A stretch of DNA of 64,000 bases from Spirosoma sp. (GCF_026391055.1 NZ_JAPLET010000010.1:1-64000); one strand, 5' to 3'. Positions 18,255 to 27,327 are shown, counted from the first letter of the stretch. Made by a program: numbers and translations. The notes: generated from the sequence alone by a model not told the origin.

Positions 18255-19745
18255 TTAATTTACAGGAGCTGATAACGTAGTTGACGTTTGTTCCTCTACC
18301 TGTTGCTGGCGTACCTGCTGACCGATAGGTACATATTCTATCTCGCACGGATAACCAAACAGACAGTTGGTTTTTATCTGCTCAGCCACTCGGGCAGGCA
18401 CCATATTTTCCCACCCATCTTCACCCTGCTGAATCATTTCGAGCACATGATCCGTAGAAATATGCAGGTTCTGTTCGTTGTAATCGGTGATGTCTTCGAT
18501 TTTGTCGTTCCGTACCAGATACTGAAATAAGGGTTCTAAAGTGGGTGGCAGCTTGAACTCGTTGCAGGTATAAATAGCTCCGTGCTTTAGGGTCGGATAC
18601 ACGAACAGCTTGACTTTCCGGCTAAACAGTGTAGCAAACGACTCCAGGATACCGCCCGGCAAAAACTCATAGTGCCCTTCTTCAAAAATGTACTCCAGGT
18701 TCGGAATACCCACAATCAGGCCAATCTTGAGCCGCGTTAACCGGGCAAGATAAGCAACGAGTTTGTAGTATTCGAGGTAGTTGGAGATCATCACGGTCTG
18801 CCCCATCGAGCACAAGATATCAACCCGGTCAAGAAAGTCTTTCTCGTCGATTCCCTGTTCGTTGGCTTTCAGGTTGTGCAGTGTCAGCTCAGCCATCGAC
18901 ACCACCCGGTTCGAGTCGACATCGGGTTCGTCCTTAAACTGCCTCAGCCCATTTTCAATCATATCCATCTGGACGTTCGTTACGGGCCGAAGTCGCCCAC
19001 GCATGACCAGAATATGCTTCTTATACAGGGCTTCCGATGGCTGGAGCACCTGCCCGTCGGGTCCGAAGAGTGCGGCATCGGTAAACCCGTTTTTAACGAG
19101 GTGTAAACTCATCAGTCGGTTATCGACATCGGCAAAATCGGGACCACTGAACCGAATCATATCAATCTGAATCCGTTCGGGAGCCAGATCGTCCATGAGC
19201 GACAAGACAAGTGTTTCGGGCGATTTCGAGTAATAATAGCACCCATAAATCAAATTAACACCGATAATACCGAGAGCCTGCTGCTGCAAAATGTTCTCGT
19301 TGTCGATCATCCGAACGTGGATGATGACATCGTTGTAACCCGACTGCGGGTTCAACTGAAACCGACAGCCGAGCCAGCCATGCGCTTCATTGGTTTTCTG
19401 ATAATTCAGCGCAACAACCGTATTGGCAAACGCAAAGAAAGTAGTGTCGGACCCGCGCTTTTCGGCTAATCTTTTTTCCAGCAAACTATACTCTTTGTTG
19501 AGCATCTTCACTAATCGGGACTCCACCACATACCGTCCACTTTCCTCAACCCCATAGATAGAGTCGCTAAAGGTCATGTCATAGGCCGACATGGTTTTGG
19601 CAATAGTACCCGACGAGCCGCCTGCTTTAAAAAACATAGCGGCAGTTTCCTGACCGGCTCCGATCTCGGCAAAGGAGCCATAAATACGACGGTCAAGATT
19701 TATACGTAATGCTTTTTGCTTAGTACCTATATTCTTTTCGTACAT
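18255..19745 (-). CDS. Conserved protein of unknown function (family sometimes labelled TonB-dependent receptor)
   Basis: A 496-aa soluble protein with no signal peptide. From memory it belongs to a widespread, strongly conserved family recognisable by IYGSFAEIGAGQETA, FKAGGSSGTIAKTMSAYD and the NEAHGWLGCRFQL region. Some database entries call it a TonB-dependent receptor or nicotinate-nucleotide adenylyltransferase; neither fits, because there is no beta-barrel, plug or nucleotidyltransferase HxGH motif. The many conserved glycines and the GVNLIYG and VKLFVYP strands suggest an enzyme. A Q/T-rich tail follows about residue 475. It is a single gene, leftward, with its upstream region facing the S41 terminator. 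Confidence 0.65.
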   Translation of the reverse strand: MYEKNIGTKQKALRINLDRRIYGSFAEIGAGQETAAMFFKAGGSSGTIAKTMSAYDMTFSDSIYGVEESGRYVVESRLVKMLNKEYSLLEKRLAEKRGSDTTFFAFANTVVALNYQKTNEAHGWLGCRFQLNPQSGYNDVIIHVRMIDNENILQQQALGIIGVNLIYGCYYYSKSPETLVLSLMDDLAPERIQIDMIRFSGPDFADVDNRLMSLHLVKNGFTDAALFGPDGQVLQPSEALYKKHILVMRGRLRPVTNVQMDMIENGLRQFKDEPDVDSNRVVSMAELTLHNLKANEQGIDEKDFLDRVDILCSMGQTVMISNYLEYYKLVAYLARLTRLKIGLIVGIPNLEYIFEEGHYEFLPGGILESFATLFSRKVKLFVYPTLKHGAIYTCNEFKLPPTLEPLFQYLVRNDKIEDITDYNEQNLHISTDHVLEMIQQGEDGWENMVPARVAEQIKTNCLFGYPCEIEYVPIGQQVRQQQVEEQTSTTLSAPVN

Positions 19746-19793
19746 AGTCTCGTTAGCTTGCTGATGTTAAAGTTACAGTATAAAACGCCAAAA

Positions 19794-19812
19794 GCAGCCT
19801 TCTGGGCTGCCT
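19794..19812 (-). terminator. Terminator of the S41 peptidase gene
   Basis: GCAGCC (19794-19799) pairs with GGCTGC (19805-19810) around a 5-nt loop. On the minus strand it is followed by TTTT. It lies just downstream of the leftward S41 stop at 19834. Confidence 0.65.
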
Positions 19813-19833
19813 TAAACGCAAAATAATACAATA

Positions 19834-21306
19834 TTAATGTGCTCGTCCCAACTCGGTATCGCTGATGTACATGTTCCCCCCACCAGCTTTTTCGTCGAGA
19901 GATGATCCAATCAAAGGCCGGTCAATTTCTACAGTAGCTGCCCGACGGGCACTTCGTGTACCCGTAATCTGAAAAACAGCTTCACTTAGCATGGGTTCGG
20001 TCAAATCGCCAAAGGCTTTCATCGCTATGGTTGGTTCCTTCACTTCAACGGACGGAGTAAATCCATTGCCGTATTCGGTAAATCCCTGCGCATTGGCCGA
20101 TTTGAACGTAATGGGTTGAATCCCCCATTTGATACGTCCTGCAGCATCTGAAATGGTAATGGACCCGACGTTTTTACCAACGGTTGTAGTACCAATGGTC
20201 GTAACGGTCATAAATGGCCTTAACCCATTTATAATCAGTTCACTGGCCGAAGCAGTACTAGCCGTCGTTAATACAAATACCCGGCTCAGATTCGCGCCGA
20301 TAGTCGTGGATTTTGTTACGAAGTTTTGAACGTTCCAGTTAGCTCCATACTTGGCGGCATAGATAGCCGCTGCTGTAGAATTCCACTTTTGGGCATAAAA
20401 CACTTTGGAGGCATCTACATTTTTACCAATTAAACTAGCCAGATTAGTCGATGAACTTACATACCCTCCGCGGTTATAGCGCAGATCAAGCACCAGTTCA
20501 TTCACACCTTTCTGCTTGAACTTCGCAAAAATATTGTCAAGCTTCAGATCATACGTCTTGTCAGTCGTACCATCCGACTTATATACACCGGGAATAAACT
20601 GATTATAAACAACATACCCTATTGTTTTACCATTGACAGTGTAAGTCGTATCCAGAAAAACGGGGTCTTCCTGAAAGACAATAGCAGTTACCTGTTTGGT
20701 CTGGTCGGTATCGATTATTGAGCCGTTAGTGGCTACTGTAGCGAACCCATACGTGTAAGTGTCCGAGCTACTCCCCGACAACAGTTCGGAATAATTGGTG
20801 CCCGTTAACATCTGCCCATTCACTTTTGAGATAACATCGCCCCGTTTAATACCTGCCTTGGCGGCTGGTGAGCCTGGCAACACATATAGGACCGACGCAA
20901 TAACCGTGGCCTTGGCATTATCCCGGTAATACAACTTGTATTGCATACCCGTTGTCTTCGACTGTCCGCTCAGCGAAGCCTTCAATGCTTCGGCGCTCGC
21001 CTGAATCCACGAAAAGCGGTCGCCGTCGGCATTACTCGTAGCATTATAAGTATTTAGCAGGGAGGCAAAAAACTGATCCGGACTGAGCGATTTATTGGGA
21101 TTCGCCGGTATTTTATCGTTCCAGAAGTAGTACGTCTGCATATTTTGCAGAATCCAGTCATTTACTTCCGCGTCTGCTACAGCCGTTGTAGATGATACAT
21201 TACCGGGTGAGACCGACCCATCTTCTGTCTTTTTACAGGACGTAAGAAGAATAGTAGCCGAAACCGCTACAAGCAGAGCCGGGCGCCAAACGTTTGATAC
21301 CTTCAT
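19834..21306 (-). CDS. S41-family C-terminal processing peptidase, lipoprotein
   Basis: A 490-aa protease with a lipoprotein signal (hydrophobic core, then LLTSC at about residue 24). A PDZ domain follows around residues 110-200 (VLPGSPAAKAGIKRGDVISKV). The S41 catalytic core contains ELVLDLRYNRGGYV and the serine motif TASASELIINGLRPF, the usual Ser region of CtpA-type proteases, with the lysine expected about 25 residues later. The protein is likely anchored in the periplasmic or outer leaflet and trims C-termini of envelope proteins. The start at 21306 is directly upstream of the signal peptide. It is a single gene with a terminator of its own. Confidence 0.85.
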   Translation of the reverse strand: MKVSNVWRPALLVAVSATILLTSCKKTEDGSVSPGNVSSTTAVADAEVNDWILQNMQTYYFWNDKIPANPNKSLSPDQFFASLLNTYNATSNADGDRFSWIQASAEALKASLSGQSKTTGMQYKLYYRDNAKATVIASVLYVLPGSPAAKAGIKRGDVISKVNGQMLTGTNYSELLSGSSSDTYTYGFATVATNGSIIDTDQTKQVTAIVFQEDPVFLDTTYTVNGKTIGYVVYNQFIPGVYKSDGTTDKTYDLKLDNIFAKFKQKGVNELVLDLRYNRGGYVSSSTNLASLIGKNVDASKVFYAQKWNSTAAAIYAAKYGANWNVQNFVTKSTTIGANLSRVFVLTTASTASASELIINGLRPFMTVTTIGTTTVGKNVGSITISDAAGRIKWGIQPITFKSANAQGFTEYGNGFTPSVEVKEPTIAMKAFGDLTEPMLSEAVFQITGTRSARRAATVEIDRPLIGSSLDEKAGGGNMYISDTELGRAH

Positions 21307-21410
21307 AGTAAGTTGCTGATGTGCAAATTCAATGCCTATTAGTAACGTAATCAGTGGCGAAAAAATTTAGTTATATCTACTTATTTAACGCCCAAAATCG
21401 GCTGGCCCTC

Positions 21411-21764
21411 TCAGGCAAACGCGTCTTCAATGTGCTTTACGGCCATTTGGTTATTAGCCATCGTAATAGCGATGATATCGAACCGAATATCGAACATCCA
21501 GCCGTGAGCGAATATATAGTGCTCGGCCGCTTTCATAACCAGTTTGGCCTTTGTGTACGATACAAACTCCTCTGGATTACCGTAGCTGATGTTGGTGCGG
21601 GTTTTTACTTCGGCAAAGACCATCAGTTTCCCTTTTTTGGCGATCACGTCAATCTCGGCATGTTGGTAACGGTAATTTTGAGCCACGATTTCATAGCCTT
21701 GTTCACGCAGGTAACGGGCGGCTTCGGCTTCGCCCTGTTTGCCGGTTTCATTGTGTTGCGCCAT
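21411..21764 (-). CDS. yraN: YraN family protein (UPF0102, nuclease-like)
   Basis: A 117-aa protein with the YraN signature: GKQGEAEAARYLREQGY, then AEIDVIAKKGKLMVFAEVKTR, the PD-(D/E)xK nuclease-like core (E, D and ExK). The family is conserved across bacteria next to rRNA and DNA-repair genes; activity is not established and nuclease function is inferred from the fold. The upstream edge faces lipB, which is transcribed in the opposite direction. Confidence 0.88.
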   Translation of the reverse strand: MAQHNETGKQGEAEAARYLREQGYEIVAQNYRYQHAEIDVIAKKGKLMVFAEVKTRTNISYGNPEEFVSYTKAKLVMKAAEHYIFAHGWMFDIRFDIIAITMANNQMAVKHIEDAFA

Positions 21765-21865
21765 CGGTTTAAGTAGGTTACGGGGACAAAATCGAACGAA
21801 ACAGCCTCGTCTGATTGTTAATACAAGGAAGTTGCCTTATGAAAGGCTGGTTCCTACGTAAAGCA

Positions 21866-22603
21866 ATGAACAGGGTTATTAATAAACAAGTTGACGTTCG
21901 TAAATTAGGCTCAATCGCGTATCAGGAAGCCTGGGATGAACAGGAGCGTCTGTTCAGTACTATCGTTGACCGGAAACTGGCAAACCGCGCTGGTTCTCCG
22001 GATGAGCAGCAGTCAACCGCCAATTACCTGCTGTTCTGCGAACATCCACACGTGTACACCATCGGCACAAGTGGGCACGAAGAAAACCTCTTAGTCGATG
22101 AAAACCGGCTCGCTTCGGAGTTTGGTGCGTCGCTTTTCAAAATTCGGCGCGGGGGTGATATTACTTACCACGGCCCCGGCCAGTTGGTAGGCTACCCAAT
22201 TCTGGATCTGGATAATTTCTTCACCGATATTCATCGGTACATGCGGCTGCTGGAAGAAAGTATTATCCTGACGCTGGCCGATTACGGGTTGCAGGCGGGC
22301 CGGATCGAGGGCGTCGGAGCCGAGCGGCTCACCGGTGTGTGGCTCGATGTGGCTGGAAACAACCCCCGAAAAATCTGTGCATTAGGCGTAAAAGCAAGCC
22401 GTTGGGTAACGATGCACGGTTTCGCCTTGAACGTTAACACAGATTTGAGTTATTTTAACCATATTGTCCCTTGCGGCATCACCGACAAAGCCGTCACCTC
22501 ACTGGCGCTTGAGTTGGGTCATGAGGTGCCGCTGGACGAGGTGTCAGACAAAGTGCAGCAGCATCTGTTCACTCTGTTCGACATGGAACCGGTTACTCAG
22601 TAA
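21866..22603 (+). CDS. lipB: Lipoyl(octanoyl) transferase
   Basis: Transfers octanoate from octanoyl-ACP to the lipoyl domains of 2-oxoacid dehydrogenases and the glycine cleavage H protein, the first step of lipoate assembly. Motifs: EHPHVYTIGTSG, RRGGDITYHGPGQLVGYP, GVKASRWVTMHGFALN with the lysine, and VPCGITDKAVTSL with the acyl-carrying cysteine. The open frame begins at 21815, but MNRVINKQVDVRKLG at 21866 gives the usual N-terminus (245 aa); 21839 is another possible start. It is divergent from yraN. Confidence 0.9.
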   Translation: MNRVINKQVDVRKLGSIAYQEAWDEQERLFSTIVDRKLANRAGSPDEQQSTANYLLFCEHPHVYTIGTSGHEENLLVDENRLASEFGASLFKIRRGGDITYHGPGQLVGYPILDLDNFFTDIHRYMRLLEESIILTLADYGLQAGRIEGVGAERLTGVWLDVAGNNPRKICALGVKASRWVTMHGFALNVNTDLSYFNHIVPCGITDKAVTSLALELGHEVPLDEVSDKVQQHLFTLFDMEPVTQ

Positions 22604-22685
22604 GATCGTGATACAAGACGTGGCCCGATGCCCGGACATGACCCGGCCCCATCTTTATAGCCTTGCTTTTATCTAAACCTTGACA

Positions 22686-23090
22686 ATGAAAAAAGACATT
22701 AATTTTTTGCCCGTTGAGGGCGTACAGATAGTAATTGCCCGGAAAGAGAATGAGCTTGATGGCTACGACTGGCAGGTGTTTCTGATTAATCAAAACGACG
22801 TGCCGATTAAAACGGTCTTTGTCACCTCGAAGGGATACGGGCTCAAAAACGACGAAGAGCAGAAAACGTCGACCTTGCGGCATTTTTTTGTAGAAGTGCT
22901 GCCAGGTGCCCATGAGGTAGTCGAAACGATCATGCCCGACGTATTTCATCTGAATAATGAATACTGGGTCAGCTATTTTATCGACGATCAGATTTTCGAC
23001 AAGAAATTCATCTTCGTGCCCGACAGCATCGTTGAAGAAAATCTTGTTACCGTCCCCGCACTGGGTCTGGAGGGAATTCTGCACGCTTAA
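22686..23090 (+). CDS. Conserved Bacteroidota hypothetical protein
   Basis: A 134-aa soluble protein beginning MKKDINFLPVEGVQIVIARK. The family occurs widely in Bacteroidota; from memory some entries carry the label phenylalanyl-tRNA synthetase alpha subunit, which is not supported by any aminoacyl-tRNA synthetase motif here. The beta-strand-rich pattern (VFLINQNDVPIKTVFVTSKGYG) suggests a small all-beta fold. A TTG six nt upstream could also start translation, but the ATG at 22686 is preferred. It lies between lipB and the exonuclease-like gene on the same strand. Confidence 0.65.
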   Translation: MKKDINFLPVEGVQIVIARKENELDGYDWQVFLINQNDVPIKTVFVTSKGYGLKNDEEQKTSTLRHFFVEVLPGAHEVVETIMPDVFHLNNEYWVSYFIDDQIFDKKFIFVPDSIVEENLVTVPALGLEGILHA

Positions 23091-23108
23091 GTAACGCGGA
23101 CTCTCCGC
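23091..23108. repeat. Small palindrome GCGGA/TCCGC
   Basis: GCGGA (23096-23100) and TCCGC (23104-23108) around CTC, preceded by GTAAC. It resembles a reduced copy of the GTAGCGCGGA palindrome at 4790-4816. Confidence 0.35.
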
Positions 23109-23141
23109 ACAACAGATTACCTTCGCTACTCAAAATACCGT

Positions 23142-23879
23142 ATGCCTCAACCCGTCTCCTGGAAACGTCGTCTTAAAAACTTTTTGTTTATCGACCTCAA
23201 AACGGTGGCGGGAGAGCCATCGCTCCTATCGGTTGATCCCCGATTGCAGCGACAGTGGGAAGAGAAGAGCCGGTATTTTAAACATGATGATGAACTTTCG
23301 CCCGCAGGCTGGTACGACCGACGAGCTTCGTTCTTCGCCGAATTTGGCAAGATTATCTGCATTGGTGTAGGTGGGCTGTTTTTCGATGACGACGACAAAC
23401 CCCACCTGAAAGTGAAGTTGCTCAGCAATGACGATGAAGTACCCCTGCTCACCGAATTTCTGGCCATCGTGGATCGGTACCCACCCGGCGAACTGACCCT
23501 TTGCGCTCACAATGGCAAGGAATTTGACTTTCCCTATCTGTGTCGGCGGCTGATGGCCAATGGACTTCCATTACCGCCAGCCCTCCAGATTTCCGGTAAG
23601 AAACCTTGGGATATTCCCCACCGCGACACGCTTGAGTATTGGCAATTTGGCGATAAACGGCATTTTGTGCCCCTCGACCTGCTTGCCGCCGTGCTTAATG
23701 TACCCACCCGCCCCCTCGAATGGACCGGCGACCGCACCAGCGAGGTGTATTACCGCGAACACGACTGGCCACGTATTGAGAAATACGCCCGCGACTCGAT
23801 GGTGATGCTGGTGCAGGTTTACCTGAAAATGGTGGGTGCCCCGCTCGTGGCCGACGAGCATATTGTATTGAGTGATTGA
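23142..23879 (+). CDS. PolB-like 3'-5' exonuclease family protein, catalytic motifs altered
   Basis: A 245-aa RNase H-fold protein of the predicted DEDDy exonuclease family. The central motif CAHNGKEFDFPYLCRR (ExoII) is well kept. ExoI, usually FLDIETV, reads FIDLKTV here, so the second acidic residue is lysine (residue 20). In ExoIII the tyrosine at 215 is followed by ARDS, so the aspartate expected four residues after it is serine, with Asp one residue early. Length and overall layout are normal, so the gene is not a fragment. It may be inactive, or the family may tolerate these changes. It is co-directional with the neighbouring gene and rnr. Confidence 0.75.
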   Translation: MPQPVSWKRRLKNFLFIDLKTVAGEPSLLSVDPRLQRQWEEKSRYFKHDDELSPAGWYDRRASFFAEFGKIICIGVGGLFFDDDDKPHLKVKLLSNDDEVPLLTEFLAIVDRYPPGELTLCAHNGKEFDFPYLCRRLMANGLPLPPALQISGKKPWDIPHRDTLEYWQFGDKRHFVPLDLLAAVLNVPTRPLEWTGDRTSEVYYREHDWPRIEKYARDSMVMLVQVYLKMVGAPLVADEHIVLSD

Positions 23880-24078
23880 GCAGTTAGTAGTTATCTGGTT
23901 ATTAGTTGATTATGCATGTACTCAACAATAACCTGTCGTTTGAGTTTTAGCCGTACTTCTCTCGACATCGATAGCCTTAACCCAAACGTCAGGAACTCAA
24001 TGACGGATAACTTTATAACGAATGACTGCAACAGCAGTCTGTAATTTTCAGTCGGGCCAATCATACCCGGCATTTAAC

Positions 24079-26556
24079 ATGAGAAACGGAAAACCGAAAC
24101 AAACTAAATATACAAAGGATGCTGCCAGCCAACCGGCCGGCAGGCAATCTCACACAGCACGCCCACGCGAAAAAGGGGTAGAAAAATCAGGCAAAAACCA
24201 TGTTCGCCCCATTCAACAGGCAGACTCCTTTCTGGATGAGATGAAAAACGACATCATGGCGTTTTTTCAAATTAACGACGAACAATCGTTTACCCAGGAG
24301 CAGGTTCTCGAACATTTCGACACCAGCGACCGGCGCATGAAACTTATTATGCACGGCCTGATTGGCGAACTGACCGACGAAGGTACCATTGTGCGCCAGC
24401 CCGACGGCACTTACCGCGCCGATGCCGACGCCAACATTGTTGAAGGCGTGGTCGATCACGTTAACTCACGCTTTGCTTTTGTTATTCCCGATACAGCCGC
24501 TGGCACCGCCCGCGACCGCGACGACGATGTCTGGGTATCATCCGACGACCTCGCCGGTGCCGTCGATGGTGACCGCGTACGCGTGGTACGTTTTCAGGAT
24601 TCGCGCAACGGAGGACGTAATGCGGCCCGACGGCGGATTGAAGGCAAAGTAGCCAGCGTAGTAGAGCGGGGCCGTACAGAACTGGTAGGCCGCATTGAAG
24701 TCTGGCCAACTTACGGTTTTGTAGTGCCCGACAGCAAGAAGATATACGATGACATTTTTATCCCGAAAGAAAAACTCGGGGGTGCCAATGACGGCGAAAA
24801 GGTCATTGTTCGCCTGACAAAATTCCCCGATCCCAACAGCAGCAAACAGCGGTTTGAGGGCGAGGTGATTACCGTGCTAGGTGTGGCCGGTCAGAACAAC
24901 ACCGAAATGCACGCCATTCTGGCGGAATTCGGTTTGCCGATTCACTTCCCCGCCGATGTGGAGAAAGAAGCCGAGGCCATCCCGACTAAAATCCTTAAAA
25001 AGGATTTGGCGAAACGGCGCGATATGCGTGATGTGACGACCTTCACTATCGACCCGATTGATGCCAAGGACTTTGATGATGCCCTATCGGTGCAAATACT
25101 CGACAACGGCAACTTCGAAATTGGTATTCACATTGCCGATGTCACGCACTATGTGCTGCCCGGCTCGAAACTGGAAGAAGAAGCGTTCAAGCGGGCCACT
25201 TCGGTATACCTCGTGGATCGGGTTGTGCCTATGCTTCCCGAAAAACTGTCGAACGGCCTGTGCTCGCTCCGGCCCAATGAAGATAAGCTGACTTTCTCGG
25301 CCGTTTTCGAGATGACGTCCGATGCCAAAATCGTGAACGAATGGTTTGGCCGGACAGCCATCCACTCAAACCGACGATTCGCCTATGAAGAAGCGCAGGA
25401 CATCCTGAACAGCAACAGTGGCGACTACATTGAAGAACTGCGCCTGCTGAACGAGCTGGCCTACAAACTTCGCGACGAGCGGTTCAAAAATGGAGCGATC
25501 AATTTCGAAACGGTTGAGGTACGCTTCCGGCTCGACGAGAATGGCGTTCCGCTGGCCGTTTACCCCAAAATTCGGCAGGATACCAACAAACTCATTGAAG
25601 AGTTTATGCTGCTGGCCAACAAACGGGTAGCCGAGTTTGTCCATTCGCTCTCGAAGCGCAACAAAGGGGGCGAAGAAAATACGATGGTCTACCGGGTACA
25701 CGAGTCGCCTGCCGAAGACAAACTCCGCAGTTTTTCGGACTTCGCCCGGAGGCTGGGTTATAAACTGAATGTCGACGATGAGCATCTGTCGAACTCCATG
25801 AACCGCTTTATGGCAAGCATTGAGGGCAAACCGGAAGCCAATATGCTTCAGCAACTGGCCGTACGAACCATGTCGAAGGCGCGTTATAGCACCGAAGACC
25901 TTGGGCACTTCGGCCTAGCCTTCAAACGGTATTCGCACTTCACCTCGCCCATTCGTCGCTACCCCGATATGATGGCGCACCGGTTGTTGCAGCATTACCT
26001 GGACAAAGGCAAACCCGCCGACCGCGACGAATACGAAGAGAAGTGTCGGCATTCGTCTGAACGAGAGAAAATGGCTTCAGATGCCGAGCGTGCCAGTATT
26101 AAGTACAAGCAGGTTGAATTCATGAGCCGAATGGCTCCCGATCAGGTTTTTGAAGGCGTTATCTCGGGCGTTACCGAGTTCGGCATCTTCGTTGAAATTA
26201 CCGAGAACAGTTGCGAAGGCCTGGTGCGTATGCAGGACCTGAGCGACGATTTCTACGAGTTCGACAAAGACAATTACCGCATCATTGGGAGCCGTACCAA
26301 AAAGATGTACACCTTTGGCGATGCAGTAGTGGTTCGGGTGAAAGAAACCAACCTCGCCCGCCGAAGCATGGACTTTGCACTCGTCAGCGACAGCGCCGGT
26401 CGGGCCACCGATGCGGGCTCAGGCCGCCGGTCGGGTCGCAGCGACAGCAGCCGGTCGGGCGGGTCGTCGTCCAGCCGCAAAGCAGGCGGCAGCCGGGGTA
26501 AAGAAAGCGTAGCTGCGAAAGGCGAAAACCGACGCGGAGGGCGCGGTCGCCGATAG
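24079..26556 (+). CDS. rnr: Ribonuclease R (VacB/RNase II family)
   Basis: A 3'-5' exoribonuclease that degrades structured mRNA and rRNA in the cytoplasm. Domain order: a basic N-terminal tail, a winged-helix part (HFDTSDRRMKLIM), two cold-shock-type OB folds, the RNB catalytic domain with FTIDPIDAKDFDDALSV (four-aspartate centre) and HFTSPIRRYPD, an S1 domain (GVISGVTEFGIFVEI), and a low-complexity tail rich in S, G and R that probably binds RNA. The frame begins at 24022, but MRNGKPKQTKYTK at 24079 (825 aa) is preferred. The gene is the last before the tRNA and island junction. Confidence 0.93.
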   Translation: MRNGKPKQTKYTKDAASQPAGRQSHTARPREKGVEKSGKNHVRPIQQADSFLDEMKNDIMAFFQINDEQSFTQEQVLEHFDTSDRRMKLIMHGLIGELTDEGTIVRQPDGTYRADADANIVEGVVDHVNSRFAFVIPDTAAGTARDRDDDVWVSSDDLAGAVDGDRVRVVRFQDSRNGGRNAARRRIEGKVASVVERGRTELVGRIEVWPTYGFVVPDSKKIYDDIFIPKEKLGGANDGEKVIVRLTKFPDPNSSKQRFEGEVITVLGVAGQNNTEMHAILAEFGLPIHFPADVEKEAEAIPTKILKKDLAKRRDMRDVTTFTIDPIDAKDFDDALSVQILDNGNFEIGIHIADVTHYVLPGSKLEEEAFKRATSVYLVDRVVPMLPEKLSNGLCSLRPNEDKLTFSAVFEMTSDAKIVNEWFGRTAIHSNRRFAYEEAQDILNSNSGDYIEELRLLNELAYKLRDERFKNGAINFETVEVRFRLDENGVPLAVYPKIRQDTNKLIEEFMLLANKRVAEFVHSLSKRNKGGEENTMVYRVHESPAEDKLRSFSDFARRLGYKLNVDDEHLSNSMNRFMASIEGKPEANMLQQLAVRTMSKARYSTEDLGHFGLAFKRYSHFTSPIRRYPDMMAHRLLQHYLDKGKPADRDEYEEKCRHSSEREKMASDAERASIKYKQVEFMSRMAPDQVFEGVISGVTEFGIFVEITENSCEGLVRMQDLSDDFYEFDKDNYRIIGSRTKKMYTFGDAVVVRVKETNLARRSMDFALVSDSAGRATDAGSGRRSGRSDSSRSGGSSSSRKAGGSRGKESVAAKGENRRGGRGRR

Positions 26557-26615
26557 TGTTTATGGGGATTACGCTAAAAAATGGTGTAATCCCTGTCGGT
26601 TGTTTAGAAAAGGGC

Positions 26616-26647
26616 TTGCGTTTTAGTAGTGTAATCTGCTATATTTG
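26616..26647 (+). promoter_or_regulatory. Promoter of tRNA-Arg(CCG)
   Basis: TTG (26616-26618), a 21-nt spacer and TATATTTG (26640-26647), a perfect TAnnTTTG. The 16 nt at 26644-26659 are identical to the start region of the leftward promoter at 52-67. The tRNA starts 25 nt after the -7 box. Confidence 0.75.
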
Positions 26648-26671
26648 CACTCCCAAACAGGGACATTGCCT

Positions 26672-26743
26672 GCTTCCGTAGTTCAATGGATAGAATTTCG
26701 GTTTCCGGTACCGACGATAGGGGTTCGAATCCCTTCGGGAGCA
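26672..26743 (+). tRNA. tRNA-Arg(CCG), integration target
   Basis: A complete 72-nt cloverleaf: acceptor GCTTCCG/CGGGAGC (one G-T pair), D-arm GTTC/GAAT, anticodon stem TCGGT/ACCGA around loop TTCCGGT (anticodon CCG, codon CGG), T-arm AGGGG/CCCTT with loop TTCGAAT, discriminator A. Its last 14 nt belong to the 38-bp repeat found again at 37076-37113, so the tRNA 3' end is the integration site of the following island. The gene remains intact. Confidence 0.93.
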
Positions 26744-26767
26744 CAACAACAGTAAAAGCCTTCATAC
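26730..26767 (+). repeat. Left attachment repeat (attL) at tRNA-Arg
   Basis: 38 nt running from the T-arm of tRNA-Arg to inside its terminator. It matches 37076-37113 at 37 of 38 positions; the only difference is C at 26744 versus A at 37090. Weaker similarity continues through the terminator on both sides of the pair. Confidence 0.85.
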
Positions 26768-26788
26768 ATACAGTGTGAAGGCTTTTTT
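26754..26788 (+). terminator. Terminator of tRNA-Arg(CCG)
   Basis: AAAAGCCTTCA (26754-26764) pairs perfectly with TGAAGGCTTTT (26776-26786) followed by more T. The left stem lies inside the attachment repeat. At the far repeat the matching right stem is mutated, so that copy no longer folds well. Confidence 0.85.
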
Positions 26789-26849
26789 CGTTTCCGACCA
26801 ATTATCACATCCTCCTTTGGGCTGCATCAAAGCCAATAAGGCATCATGA

Positions 26850-27137
26850 CTAGACAGGGCATTCTGGTAAGCTCAACAGATTGTCGGGCTGTAGGCCATC
26901 ATTCTTTGTTTTAATGTATTTATTGCCGTTGTTACTAGCAACAATCACATCTACAGATGCTCCGCCACGACTTACGTAAAAAGAATAGGTTCCGTCTTCG
27001 ATTTTGACGATTGCATCTGAAACACTCATTCTCCAACGACTCCCATCCCCGTTGGTTCCTCCAATATTTCTAATTCGTTCGTGCGCATTGTAACGATCAG
27101 TTTTGTTAATGCACTTAATCTCTACTCGTTGTGCCAT
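26850..27137 (-). CDS. DUF3892 domain protein
   Basis: A 95-aa protein fully covered by the DUF3892 pattern: VEIKCINKTDRYNAHERI, the IGGTNGDGSRW core, IVKIEDGTYSFYV, and KYIKTKNDGLQPDN leading to LLSLPECP at the C-terminus. The function of the family is unknown; it occurs in chromosomes, plasmids and phages. Here it is the island gene closest to the tRNA and points towards it, the position where an integrase gene is normally found. Confidence 0.85.
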   Translation of the reverse strand: MAQRVEIKCINKTDRYNAHERIRNIGGTNGDGSRWRMSVSDAIVKIEDGTYSFYVSRGGASVDVIVASNNGNKYIKTKNDGLQPDNLLSLPECPV

Positions 27138-27327
27138 GTCTTTCTTGTCTATCAGTGAATTCTAGCACTACCATTCTGGCAGCAATTATGTATAGAATGA
27201 GCCATCAAAAGGTAAGTGCTTTACTACCACTATTTTTACAAGATTTTATTAAGGCATCGACCTTTGTATGGAATTAAGCATTTGCTTATAATCAGTCATC
27301 TTGCGTAACCTCTAATCTTTTCTAATC

